From an uncultured Bacteroidales bacterium (GTDB lineage: Bacteria > Bacteroidota > Bacteroidia > Bacteroidales > JAUNSR01): a DNA stretch of 63,768 nt. The first letter of the stretch is position 1. Each line of letters opens with the position of its first letter. The notes under the pieces were generated by a model. It was not told the origin of the DNA and did not search any database. It saw only the letters and a program-made list of their open reading frames with translations. This document shows positions 1 through 7,979 of the stretch, piece by piece. A program made the translations under genes and the position numbers. The DNA lies in NCBI GenBank assembly GCA_947074105.1, contig CAMTON010000007.1, positions 1 to 63,768 of the forward strand. Direction: 5' to 3'.

Positions 1-756
1 TTTTTTACTACCGAAGAGTCTATATTAAAATGTAATCGCGGATATGCTACTATCTCTATTAATTCTTCTGAGCATATTTTTAAACAGGGAGCAAATTTCT
101 TCTTAGGCGGAGGTATGTATTTAAAGATTATTGATTGTAGTGAAGATTTTGAATATATTTCTCTTAATTTTTCCCTTCAGTTTTTTAATGAAATCTATGT
201 CAGTTTAGAAAATAAAATTACTGATGTATTGTGGTATAGTGCACCTGATTTATATTCTGAAGAGGAATTATTGGTTACTAATCTGACTATTGAAAAAATT
301 GTATTATTAAGTAGAAGAGTGGAGTTTGTATATAAGCATAGGGTGGCAATTAACCTTGTACTTTCTTATCTTTATGAAATATATGAATTCACCTATAAAA
401 AAGTTGACAGTAGAAAGAGTAATACAACTAAACATGTTGATTATGTAATGGATAAGTTCTTTACTTTGTGTCATGATTATCATGTAGAGCAGCATAAAAT
501 TCAATTTTATGCTGAAAGACTAAATATAACACCTCGCTACCTCAATACAATAGCACGTAAAACTCTTGATACTACTCCAAAAGATGTCATTGATTATTAC
601 ATTTCAGGTTCCGCAAAAAGAATACTTCTTACAACCTCTTTAACAAATCAGCAAATAGCAGATAAACTTAATTTCCCCGATCAGGCCACATTTGGTCAGT
701 TTTTTAAAAGAAACGTGGGGCTGACGCCTAATGAATTTCGTAACAAATTCAAATAA
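1..756 (+). CDS. AraC-family transcriptional regulator, 5' end outside the window
   Basis: The frame is open from base 1, so this is the 3' part (251 codons) of a longer gene; the first in-window ATG (115) is probably internal because the codons before it read as protein continuous with what follows. The last ~90 residues form an AraC-type double helix-turn-helix (segments around YAERLNITPRYLNTIARKTL and NQQIADKLNFPDQATFGQFFKR). The upstream part fits a cupin-like effector-binding domain. It is a DNA-binding regulator of unknown target; no co-directional partner follows, only a decayed gene fragment. The family call is firm, the ligand unknown. Confidence 0.85.
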   Translation, partial: FFTTEESILKCNRGYATISINSSEHIFKQGANFFLGGGMYLKIIDCSEDFEYISLNFSLQFFNEIYVSLENKITDVLWYSAPDLYSEEELLVTNLTIEKIVLLSRRVEFVYKHRVAINLVLSYLYEIYEFTYKKVDSRKSNTTKHVDYVMDKFFTLCHDYHVEQHKIQFYAERLNITPRYLNTIARKTLDTTPKDVIDYYISGSAKRILLTTSLTNQQIADKLNFPDQATFGQFFKRNVGLTPNEFRNKFK

Positions 757-774
757 TCAAGTTATAAATCCCCA

Positions 775-849
775 CTACTCTTATAGAAATAGGTGATTTC
801 GATAGGGAATTATAATAGATTTCATGCATGATGTAAATTAGAAAGATTT
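775..849 (+). pseudogene. Fragment of a second copy of the RbsD-like gene
   Basis: Bases 775-849 align with 2806-2881 inside the intact RbsD-like gene at 2619-3086, with about ten substitutions and a one-base deletion. Shared stretches include TAGGTGATTTCGA and ATGCATGATGTAAAT. The deletion and a TAG replacing GAG break the frame, so it cannot be translated as RbsD. It is a decayed duplicate, possibly left by a deletion or recombination between two copies. The rest of the gene is not visible on either side. Confidence 0.8.
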
Positions 850-978
850 ATCGAATCATTGAAGAATTGAAACAAAATACAGAATCTTATGATGCGTTTC
901 GGGTGTGAAGTTTTATGAACTCACTCTTGATTCAGCAAATAATATTCAACTTCTTTTCAAATGAATGTCGCATAATGA

Positions 979-1022
979 AAGTGCACCATAAAAGTTTTAT
1001 GTCTGACTTTTATGGTGCACTT
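979..1022. terminator. Hairpin, probable bidirectional terminator
   Basis: Perfect inverted repeat with 16-base arms (979-994 and 1007-1022; core GTGCACCATAAAAG) and a 12-base loop. It lies between convergent genes and would end the minus-strand LuxR transcript and any plus-strand read-through. It lacks a long T-run, so termination is inferred. Confidence 0.5.
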
Positions 1023-1157
1023 AAACTTTCCTGACTTGGAGCAATTTGCATAAAAATTTATTCCTCTAAGCAAAGTTTGACGAACTAAATACATATTTTG
1101 TCGGATGACTACATTAATTTTTTACATAGATGTAGATAATATATTTCTACAAAACCA

Positions 1158-1919
1158 TTATTGTGTAATCAAAATATTGAGCTTTTTAGCTATTCTACAA
1201 GCTTCAATTGAATTACCGACTTGTAGTTTTTCTAAAATATTTTGGCGATGTCTGTTCACTGTATTTATACTTATCGATAAAATCTGTGCTATCTCTTTAC
1301 TCATCTTACCCTGTTCTATCAATTGTAATATTTTTTTTTCCCTGTTTGTTAATAGATTACTGCAGTTTTGTTTTTCCAGATCGAAGACCTGACCATTTAC
1401 TGAATTAATGATTATACTCTCTGAAGATGGAGAGGTAGAAACATTGTAAAGACATAAGACTAATCTCACGCTGTCATTCGTATCGTATGTTAAATAAAAT
1501 ATCCGGTGCAGAACATGAATGTATTTGCCCGATATATCACGCATGCGAATATTGCTTGCGAGATAATAATCATTACGTTTATTTTTAGGCGCATTTTTTA
1601 TAAAATGGTAAAAACGAAGCTCTTCCAGATGTTTTTCCTGCAAATCAAAAGGATGAATGCGGGAAAAGATATCATTTTCCCATATCGAATTTATAGTTTG
1701 AAAATTATCTTGTTTTTTTAATCCTAAAGTCTCAGAAACTTTACCATAATATATATAGCTCGTATTAGATTTCATATCGCTCAGAACAGCTATTGCATTT
1801 TCTATACGAGAATAAACAGACGCAATTTCTCTGCATTCGTTTAGCTGCAATAATAGTTTCTGCTCCTTTGAAAATGGCTGTTTTAACAGCTCTTCATTGA
1901 GTTTGGTTTTAACGTCCAT
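1158..1919 (-). CDS. LuxR-type transcriptional regulator
   Basis: 253 residues. The C-terminal ~60 residues form a GerE/LuxR helix-turn-helix: LTNREKKILQLIEQGKMSKE, then a recognition helix around SINTVNRHRQNILEKL. The N-terminal ~180 residues, with a segment like a PAS fold around residues 110-160 (RMRDISGKYIHVLHR), probably sense a signal; there is no receiver-domain aspartate pocket. It diverges from the acetyltransferase/RbsD-like operon at 2023, which is a plausible target. DNA binding is confident; the signal is unknown. Confidence 0.85.
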   Translation of the reverse strand: MDVKTKLNEELLKQPFSKEQKLLLQLNECREIASVYSRIENAIAVLSDMKSNTSYIYYGKVSETLGLKKQDNFQTINSIWENDIFSRIHPFDLQEKHLEELRFYHFIKNAPKNKRNDYYLASNIRMRDISGKYIHVLHRIFYLTYDTNDSVRLVLCLYNVSTSPSSESIIINSVNGQVFDLEKQNCSNLLTNREKKILQLIEQGKMSKEIAQILSISINTVNRHRQNILEKLQVGNSIEACRIAKKLNILITQ

Positions 1920-2022
1920 GATAAACCGTAATAAAATGGTTATTAATCAGTATTTCTCTCTCATTAAAAGAAATTTATTTTTACAAATAATAAATATATG
2001 TATATTCATTTAATATAGAGTT

Positions 2023-2607
2023 ATGAAAAGTGAAAAGGAAAAATCAAAAGAAGGTAAATTATATGATGCCAACTATGATGCGGAACTTCTTGCAGAACGA
2101 GATCTATGTAAGGAAAAATGTTATGATCTAAATAATCTTAGGCCTCAACGAATAAATGATAAGGAGAATATTATTAAAAATTTATTCGGAAAGACAGGAA
2201 AAATATTTACTATAGTTTCCCCTTTTTATTGTGACTATGGTTATAATATAGAAATCGGTGAAAACTTCTTCATAAACGTGAATTGTATAATTTTAGATGA
2301 AGCAAAAGTAACTTTTGGAGATAATGTTTTCATTGCTCCGAACTGTGGATTCTATACAGCAGGACATCCTCTGGATGTTGAACAACGTAACAAAGGATTA
2401 GAATATGCTTACCCTATTACAATAGGAAATAATGTATGGATCGGAGCACATGTATGTGTATTACCCGGTGTTACAATCGGTGATAACACAGTGATAGGAG
2501 CCGGAAGTATAGTGACTAAAAATATTCCTGCAAATGTTCTGGCTGCGGGAAATCCGTGTAAGGTGATACGCAATATTACAGAAGAAGATAAATTAAAATA
2601 CAAATAA
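2023..2607 (+). CDS. Maltose/galactoside-type sugar O-acetyltransferase
   Basis: 194 residues, typical for the Maa/LacA/NodL family, which moves acetyl from acetyl-CoA to a sugar hydroxyl in the cytoplasm. The N-terminal helical domain (about 10-60) is followed by left-handed beta-helix hexapeptide repeats (about 70-185; IGENFFINVNCIILD, IGNNVWIGAHVCVLPGVTIG). The catalytic histidine is H115 in TAGHPLD. The gene ends 11 bases before the RbsD-like gene and is probably co-transcribed with it. The acceptor sugar cannot be told from sequence. Confidence 0.92.
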   Translation: MKSEKEKSKEGKLYDANYDAELLAERDLCKEKCYDLNNLRPQRINDKENIIKNLFGKTGKIFTIVSPFYCDYGYNIEIGENFFINVNCIILDEAKVTFGDNVFIAPNCGFYTAGHPLDVEQRNKGLEYAYPITIGNNVWIGAHVCVLPGVTIGDNTVIGAGSIVTKNIPANVLAAGNPCKVIRNITEEDKLKYK

Positions 2608-2618
2608 ACAGATCTGTC

Positions 2619-3086
2619 ATGAAAAAAAGAATTTTAAATAAACGTGTAGCTGCAATTGTTGCAAATATGCGATATGGTGAAATGCTTTTTATAGCAGATG
2701 CAGGAAGCGGGACTTCTATTAAGGCATTATATCACTTAGATCCTACCGTAGAATATTTAGATTTCGGAGTAACAGTTGGTTCTCCAAATTTTCAGGATAT
2801 AGTATCTACTCTAATTGAAGTAGGTGATTTCGAGGGCGCAATTATAACAGATTTGATGCATGATGTAAATGAGAAAGATTTTTCTTTCTTGTATAATCTG
2901 CTTGGAAAAGAAAATATCACTCAGGTTCCTTATATTCCGGATTATTATCAATTAAGGGATCGTTGTAAAGCAGTCGTACAGACAGGGGATTACGGAATGC
3001 ATGCTCAGGCTATATTAATAGCAGGCTATTCAACAGACAATATTCCAATGGAATGGCTGAAAAACGGGATTAAAGGCATAAAATAA
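2619..3086 (+). CDS. RbsD/FucU-family protein with altered active site
   Basis: 155 residues with the RbsD (D-ribose pyranase) fold: the N-terminal DAG motif (D27-G29) and a C-terminal segment aligning with the family's TGE-PYANIIL region. RbsD converts ribose anomers. Here the histidine equivalent to E. coli RbsD His20 is tyrosine (Y19 in NMRYGEM), and the conserved PYAN becomes MHAQ, so activity on ribose is doubtful. No ribokinase or ribose transporter is adjacent. It follows the acetyltransferase by 11 bases, so it may serve a related sugar. A decayed second copy lies at 775-849. Confidence 0.8.
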   Translation: MKKRILNKRVAAIVANMRYGEMLFIADAGSGTSIKALYHLDPTVEYLDFGVTVGSPNFQDIVSTLIEVGDFEGAIITDLMHDVNEKDFSFLYNLLGKENITQVPYIPDYYQLRDRCKAVVQTGDYGMHAQAILIAGYSTDNIPMEWLKNGIKGIK

Positions 3087-3298
3087 ATACGATAATTCCG
3101 GACAAAACGTTATTGTGCATCAATTAAAAATTCTAACTATTGAGCAGAATATGAAAAAATAGAGATTGAATGGTAATGATAAAAAATGGTGTGGTTTTCA
3201 TGAAAGAAAGATAATAAAATGTGATAGTAGTTAACATTTAAAGTTAAAATGTATATATTTATGGAAATTTTATTACCAATTCACCACAATTGCTTTTT

Positions 3299-3733
3299 AT
3301 GAAATTCAAAACTATATTTTCATTACTGTTTATCTCATCTTTTCTGACTCTGTCTTCATGCATTAAGGATGATGAAAACGATGTTCATGACAGATATACT
3401 TTGGACGTGTCTGATAATTACACGTTTAAAATGAATAAAGCCGGTTTGACTTATGTTGCTTTCAGTGCTCCGAATAATGTCGTTATAAGATCAGTAGATA
3501 TAAAAGGGGTGAAGACGACAGATCTGCCTGTTAATGTCACTTTGAAAGTGCATGACCTTGCTGTATCGAATACGCCGGGTGAATGGCTGGCTAAAGTGAT
3601 GCTTGTGGATGAAGAGGGTAACAGATATGAACCGGAGAAAGGAGTATCATATAATTTAGTGTTTCCTGATGTCTTTCTGGTTGATGATAAGCAGAACGAA
3701 AGTGATAAATTCACAGTTTCTTTTGAAAAATAG
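3299..3733 (+). CDS. Small outer-membrane lipoprotein, unknown function
   Basis: Lipoprotein signal peptide ending in LSSC, followed by IKDDEND, an acidic pattern like the Bacteroidetes surface-export signal, so it is probably displayed on the cell surface. The mature part (~125 residues) looks beta-rich, compatible with an immunoglobulin-like or DUF-type surface protein; no family is recognised. An ATG exists nine bases upstream (3290); 3299 is preferred because MKFKT gives a normal signal peptide. It stands alone, about 200 bases after the RbsD-like gene. Confidence 0.7.
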   Translation: MKFKTIFSLLFISSFLTLSSCIKDDENDVHDRYTLDVSDNYTFKMNKAGLTYVAFSAPNNVVIRSVDIKGVKTTDLPVNVTLKVHDLAVSNTPGEWLAKVMLVDEEGNRYEPEKGVSYNLVFPDVFLVDDKQNESDKFTVSFEK

Positions 3734-3775
3734 GCTGTCGTGAAGTGACGATAAAAAATAAGAGAAATAAATATT

Positions 3776-3818
3776 GAAAAATCGTATGTAAAAGAATCTG
3801 TTTACATACGATTTTTTT
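3776..3818. terminator. Bidirectional intrinsic terminator
   Basis: Perfect 12-bp stem (3781-3792 / 3801-3812, ATCGTATGTAAA) flanked by an A-run and a T-run, between convergent genes; it can act on both strands. Confidence 0.9.
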
Positions 3819-3830
3819 ATCCGGTATAAC

Positions 3831-4415
3831 TTAGAATCCCATAGCATTTTTCACAGGAATCATCTCTTCGTAAGAAGTCAGCTTTTCTAAGAGTAATAAA
3901 GCGACTCCGTATGATGTCCGGGGACAGTAAGATGTTATAATATTATTATCAGTCACTATCGGAGAATTTTCTATTATCGCACCGAATTGCTGAAGAGTTT
4001 TTTGTCTTGCGGCTCCGTTCAGATGATAGGTCGTTGCTTTTCTACCGTTCAATACGCCACTTTTGCCTACCGGCAAGGCTCCGACGCAGATTGTTGCAAT
4101 CCACTTATTCTGAAGATCAAATTGTCGGATTAATTCAAGAAACTTTTCATTATATGCTTCTTCGTAGAATCCGAATTCCTCAAACCCGCCCGGAATGGCG
4201 AGAGCGTCATATTCATCAGCAGATATTTCATCAATGACCTTATCTGCTAAAACAGGAACATTAAAAGAGCTTATAACTTTATGATTTAATCCACATGTTA
4301 TAACGTCTATGTTGTAATTGAAGTCTGTCTTAGCCCATCCCATAACATCAATAAAGGCACTAGATTCAATCATTTCAAATCCTTTAGCAAGAAATACCAA
4401 TATTCTCATATTCAA
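3831..4415 (-). CDS. DJ-1/PfpI family protein
   Basis: 194 residues of a single DJ-1/PfpI (class-I glutamine amidotransferase-like) domain. The nucleophile-elbow cysteine is C110 in ATICVGALP and the usual acidic partner is near E14 (GFEMIE). Family members act as glyoxalases, deglycases, chaperones or isocyanide hydratases; the sequence does not choose. It diverges from the DJ-1-AraC regulator at 4554, so it is probably that regulator's target. Confidence 0.88.
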   Translation of the reverse strand: MNMRILVFLAKGFEMIESSAFIDVMGWAKTDFNYNIDVITCGLNHKVISSFNVPVLADKVIDEISADEYDALAIPGGFEEFGFYEEAYNEKFLELIRQFDLQNKWIATICVGALPVGKSGVLNGRKATTYHLNGAARQKTLQQFGAIIENSPIVTDNNIITSYCPRTSYGVALLLLEKLTSYEEMIPVKNAMGF

Positions 4416-4448
4416 ATTATTTATTAGTTAAACGAATTATCAATGCTG

Positions 4449-4456
4449 CAAAGGTA
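4449..4456 (-). promoter_or_regulatory. Bacteroidetes -7 element for the DJ-1 gene
   Basis: Minus strand reads TACCTTTG, matching TAnnTTTG, 34 bases upstream of the 3831-4415 start. A canonical -33 TTTG is not seen (TTTC lies at about the right distance). Confidence 0.5.
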
Positions 4457-4514
4457 TGTTTCTTATGTTTTGTCTGAAATGACATAATTCCGACAAAAAC
4501 TGCCATTCTTATTT

Positions 4515-4522
4515 TATCTTTG
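4515..4522 (+). promoter_or_regulatory. Bacteroidetes -7 element for the GlxA-type regulator
   Basis: TATCTTTG matches TAnnTTTG, 31 bases before the ATG at 4554. No clear -33 element at the expected spacing. Confidence 0.5.
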
Positions 4523-4553
4523 TTCCCTAAAAAAATGAGTTAAAGAATAATGT

Positions 4554-5552
4554 ATGGAAAAAGAATTCAGACATATAGCGTTTCTTGTTATGCCAAATGC
4601 GACATTGCTTGATATAACCGGACCATACGAAGTTTTTTCTCTCGCAGCTCAGCGTTTACAACAATTTGGCAGAAACGATTTTCCTTCTTATATTCTTCAT
4701 ACATTATCTACAGGCAGAAACAAAATAATCAGAACTTCATCCGGTCTTTGTCTGCAGAGTGAAGGTGCATTGAAGTCGGCAGATTATCCGATAGACACTC
4801 TTATAATACCCGGTATTCCTGAAAATCTTGAAGATATGGCAGACGCAAGGACATTGGACTGGATAAAACAGCAGTCAACACGGGTAAGAAGAATCTGCTC
4901 TGTTTGTACAGGTGCTTTTATTCTGGCAGAAGCAGGTGTTCTTGATAACAGAAATGTTGCCACACACTGGAAAGTGTGTGATAAACTGGCTAAAGATTAT
5001 TCTTCATTAAAGGTTGACCGAGAATCCATTTTTGTAAAAGACGGGAATGTATATACTTCTGCAGGAATATCATCTGGTATAGATCTGGCTTTAGCACTGA
5101 TTGAAGAAGATTTCGGGCGTACATTAGCTCTGGAAGTAGCTCGAGAACTGGTAGTATATTTGAAAAGACCCGGTAATCAGGCACAATTCAGTGTCGCGCT
5201 AAAACATCAGGAAAGTGATTATAATCCTGTTCAGTCGGTTAAAGAGTGGCTTTTAGAAAATTTAAAAGAGAATATAACTGTTGAAAAATTAGCAGAACGG
5301 GCATTGATGAGTCCAAGAAATTTTGCACGTGTTTTTAAAAGAGAAACCGGGATAACACCTGCTAAATATATCGAAAAATTAAGACTGGAAGCAGCGTGCC
5401 GTTTTCTGACGGAAACTCAGCTTTCTATGGAAACTATTTCAAATGATTGTGGTTTAGTAAATATCGATAATATGCGAAGAATGTTTATCAGACACCTTAA
5501 AGTTACTCCGTCGGATTATAGAAAACGCTTCAGAAGTATCGCCAGAATCTGA
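4554..5552 (+). CDS. GlxA/FtrA-type regulator: DJ-1 domain fused to AraC HTH
   Basis: 332 residues. Residues ~8-185 are a DJ-1/PfpI domain (start IAFLVMPNATLLDITGPYEV; nucleophile region CSVCTGAFILAEAG), and ~230-330 an AraC double HTH (VEKLAERALMSPRNFARVFK, then DCGLVNIDNMRRMFIRHLKV). This matches the GlxA transcription-factor subfamily, where the DJ-1 domain senses a small molecule. It sits divergent to a free-standing DJ-1 protein, suggesting regulation of that neighbour and of itself. Confidence 0.93.
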   Translation: MEKEFRHIAFLVMPNATLLDITGPYEVFSLAAQRLQQFGRNDFPSYILHTLSTGRNKIIRTSSGLCLQSEGALKSADYPIDTLIIPGIPENLEDMADARTLDWIKQQSTRVRRICSVCTGAFILAEAGVLDNRNVATHWKVCDKLAKDYSSLKVDRESIFVKDGNVYTSAGISSGIDLALALIEEDFGRTLALEVARELVVYLKRPGNQAQFSVALKHQESDYNPVQSVKEWLLENLKENITVEKLAERALMSPRNFARVFKRETGITPAKYIEKLRLEAACRFLTETQLSMETISNDCGLVNIDNMRRMFIRHLKVTPSDYRKRFRSIARI

Positions 5553-5680
5553 GTCTTTATAAAGATATATAGTCATTTAATAAAATCTGAGAAATAAATG
5601 AGCATAAATGATATAGAGAACAACCTTGCAAGCCTTTAGATTGTTTAACATTCAGATATCAAGATATATAAGCTGACTAT

Positions 5681-6868
5681 ATGGACAGGCAATTATTGGT
5701 TAAGGAAAAAGACTCTACTCTTAAATTCTTCGGCATATTTAATGAATGTTTTCCGCCGATTATGGATGGCGTTGCTGTAGCGGCGCATAATTACGCTTAC
5801 TGGCTTCATCAAAAGACAGGAAGAGCATATGTTGTTACACCGAAGCATCCGGTTCAGACAGATTATGAACCCTATGATGTGCTTCGTTACTCTTCAGTAC
5901 CAATGCCTTTCAGAAAACCATACAGGTTGGGTTTACCATCTCTGGATTTTCAGTTCAGATCGCAGTTAAATGCTGTTCCGTTTGGCCTTGTTCATGCACA
6001 CTGTCCGTTCTCATCAGGAAGGCTGGCATTAAGAATAGCAAAAAAACAGCATATACCGATAGTCGGTACTTTTCATTCAAAATATAAAATGGATTTTGAG
6101 CGGGTGATCCGCAGCCGTTATATAGTAAATAAGATAATCAGTGAAATAGTAAATTTCTATGAGATGTGTGATGAGGTGTGGGTTCCTCAGAAAGCTGTAA
6201 GTGAAGTATTACGTGAATATGGATATAAAGGAAAAATTTCTGTAGTCGAAAACGGTAACGATTATGCATCAGAGATCTATTCGCCGCATTTCCGTAGTGA
6301 AGCCAGAAAAAGACTTAACATAACTGAAAACGAAACAATATTATTATTTGTCGGTCAGCATATCTGGGAGAAGAATATTGCTTTTTTGCTTGAATCATTG
6401 TCTTTGCTTCAAAACGAATCATTCCGTATGATATTCATCGGAACGGGATATGCTGCAAGAGAAATTAAAAGAATGAGTGAAAATCTGGGGCTTTCTCAGA
6501 AAATCATTTTTACGGGTCTTATAAATGACCGTATGCTTATAAGAGACTATTATTCATCTGCTGATTTATTTCTTTTTCCGTCCTTATATGATAATGCCCC
6601 TCTGGTGGTGCGTGAAGCCGCTGCTATGCAGACACCTTCATTGCTGCTGGAAGGCAGTACATCGTCAGAGATAATCATTGACGGAAAAAACGGTTATCTT
6701 TCTTCAAATCAGCTCTCTGCTTATGCAGAGAAGTTATTACATTTGATTCATAATAAAAACGATCTTCATAAGGTAGGGGTTGAAGCATCCAACAGCATTG
6801 CCCGACCATGGAGTGATGTAATGGATGAAGTTTTAGACAGATACAGATTGTTAATTAAAAAGACATGA
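5681..6868 (+). CDS. Glycosyltransferase family 4
   Basis: 395 residues with GT-B architecture. The N-terminal acceptor domain begins FGIFNECFPPIMDGVA and has GTFHSKYKMDF, a pattern seen in glycolipid-forming GT4 enzymes. The C-terminal nucleotide-sugar domain has VENGNDY, FVGQHIWEKN and the glutamate-rich PSLYDNAPLVVREA. It overlaps by four bases (ATGA) the next gene, a flippase-like membrane protein, so the two are translationally coupled. The likely role is transfer of a sugar to a membrane lipid on the cytoplasmic face; donor and acceptor are not identifiable. Confidence 0.88.
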   Translation: MDRQLLVKEKDSTLKFFGIFNECFPPIMDGVAVAAHNYAYWLHQKTGRAYVVTPKHPVQTDYEPYDVLRYSSVPMPFRKPYRLGLPSLDFQFRSQLNAVPFGLVHAHCPFSSGRLALRIAKKQHIPIVGTFHSKYKMDFERVIRSRYIVNKIISEIVNFYEMCDEVWVPQKAVSEVLREYGYKGKISVVENGNDYASEIYSPHFRSEARKRLNITENETILLFVGQHIWEKNIAFLLESLSLLQNESFRMIFIGTGYAAREIKRMSENLGLSQKIIFTGLINDRMLIRDYYSSADLFLFPSLYDNAPLVVREAAAMQTPSLLLEGSTSSEIIIDGKNGYLSSNQLSAYAEKLLHLIHNKNDLHKVGVEASNSIARPWSDVMDEVLDRYRLLIKKT

Positions 6869-7902
6869 ACAAAATTTTCAGAGATGTTCTTTTTCCGGCT
6901 CTTAAGATCATTATTTCCATAGTTTTGGGTTTCGGTACCGTAATTTTTCTATTCAGGAATGAATTCAAGTCAATAGATTCAATATCATTTGTCATGAATA
7001 CATGGATTACACTGATGTTTGCTTTTTGCCTGATATGTCTGCGGGATCTGGCTTTTTCATATCGCTTCAGATTACTTTGCCGACCTGAAAAGTTATCTTT
7101 TTTCGGTTCTCTCAGAACAAATTATATGTGTGAGTTCGTATCAGCCATAACTCCATCCGCTGTCGGAGGATCGGCAATGACTGTTCTTTATCTTGGAAAG
7201 GAGGGTATAAGTTCAGGCCGTGCTTCCGCAATCATGATAGCTACTCTGATGCTCGATGAAATATTTTTTGTGATAGGGTGTCCTTTTTGTTTTATTTTTT
7301 TTTCAGGAAATCAGCTTTTGGGGGACTCTGAAGGAATGTTTCATCTGCTTAAAATAGCCTTTTTTTCGGTATATATTCTTCTTGTGATCTATACGCTGTT
7401 TCTTTTCATATCTATCTTTTTCAAACCGGATATTATAAGAACTTTTTTTCGTGTTGTAGCTAAGATTCCGTATATCAAACGATATTCTGAAAAGACAGAT
7501 CGGTTTGCTCTCGAGATGTCAGAATGTAATTATGAGCTCAGCCGCAAATCAATATCGTTTTGGTTAAAAGCATTTATGCTGACTGCCATAGCATGGCTGG
7601 CTCGTTACCTTGTAGTATGCGTTCTTCTTTTTCCTTTTATTAATTATGATTCTCAGGGTATTGTCCTGGCCCGTCAATTCACAATATGGATAATGCAGAT
7701 TATTGCTCCTACACCGGGAGGAAGCGGATTCAGTGAATTTCTTTTCTCAAAATATTATTCTGACTTCGGTATTTCCGGAATATTACTTCTCACCGTAGCA
7801 TGTGAATGGCGAATAATAACATATTATATCTATATCATTATCGGATTTGTATTTCTGACATCATATAAACGCAGTAATTTGAAAGAACATTTACTGAAAT
7901 AA
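6865..7902 (+). CDS. LPG-synthase TM-region / UPF0104 membrane protein
   Basis: 345 residues, about eight hydrophobic segments. It has the family's landmark motifs: a central SAITPSAVGGSAMTVLYL and, near the C terminus, APTPGGSGFSEF. This transmembrane domain is shared with the flippase part of MprF and with YbhN-like proteins. Coupling by a four-base overlap to a GT4 suggests that it moves or helps make the lipid product of that enzyme. A role as a glycolipid flippase is inference. Confidence 0.85.
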   Translation: MNKIFRDVLFPALKIIISIVLGFGTVIFLFRNEFKSIDSISFVMNTWITLMFAFCLICLRDLAFSYRFRLLCRPEKLSFFGSLRTNYMCEFVSAITPSAVGGSAMTVLYLGKEGISSGRASAIMIATLMLDEIFFVIGCPFCFIFFSGNQLLGDSEGMFHLLKIAFFSVYILLVIYTLFLFISIFFKPDIIRTFFRVVAKIPYIKRYSEKTDRFALEMSECNYELSRKSISFWLKAFMLTAIAWLARYLVVCVLLFPFINYDSQGIVLARQFTIWIMQIIAPTPGGSGFSEFLFSKYYSDFGISGILLLTVACEWRIITYYIYIIIGFVFLTSYKRSNLKEHLLK

Positions 7903-7937
7903 GATAATAAAATCGATATATACATCCTGATTAAAAA

Positions 7938-7971
7938 CAAAAAGACAACCTCTTAAGAAGTTGTCTTTTTG
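7938..7971. terminator. Bidirectional intrinsic terminator
   Basis: 12-bp stem (7938-7949 / 7960-7971, CAAAAAGACAAC) between the convergent flippase-like and hchA genes; the arms supply A/T tracts in both directions. Confidence 0.85.
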
Positions 7972-7979
7972 AATATATA

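Larger units (their letters stand above)
757..1157. other. Intergenic region with gene debris and a large hairpin
   Basis: About 400 bases between the AraC gene and the convergent LuxR gene. It holds an RbsD-like gene fragment (775-849), short interrupted frames without a coherent product (850-975), and a 16-bp-arm hairpin (979-1022). No intact gene is seen. Confidence 0.7.

Noticed and set aside
1105..1392. 95-codon plus-strand frame over the LuxR gene end
   Set aside because: It overlaps the HTH-coding part of the LuxR gene, and its hydrophobic product is explained as a shadow.
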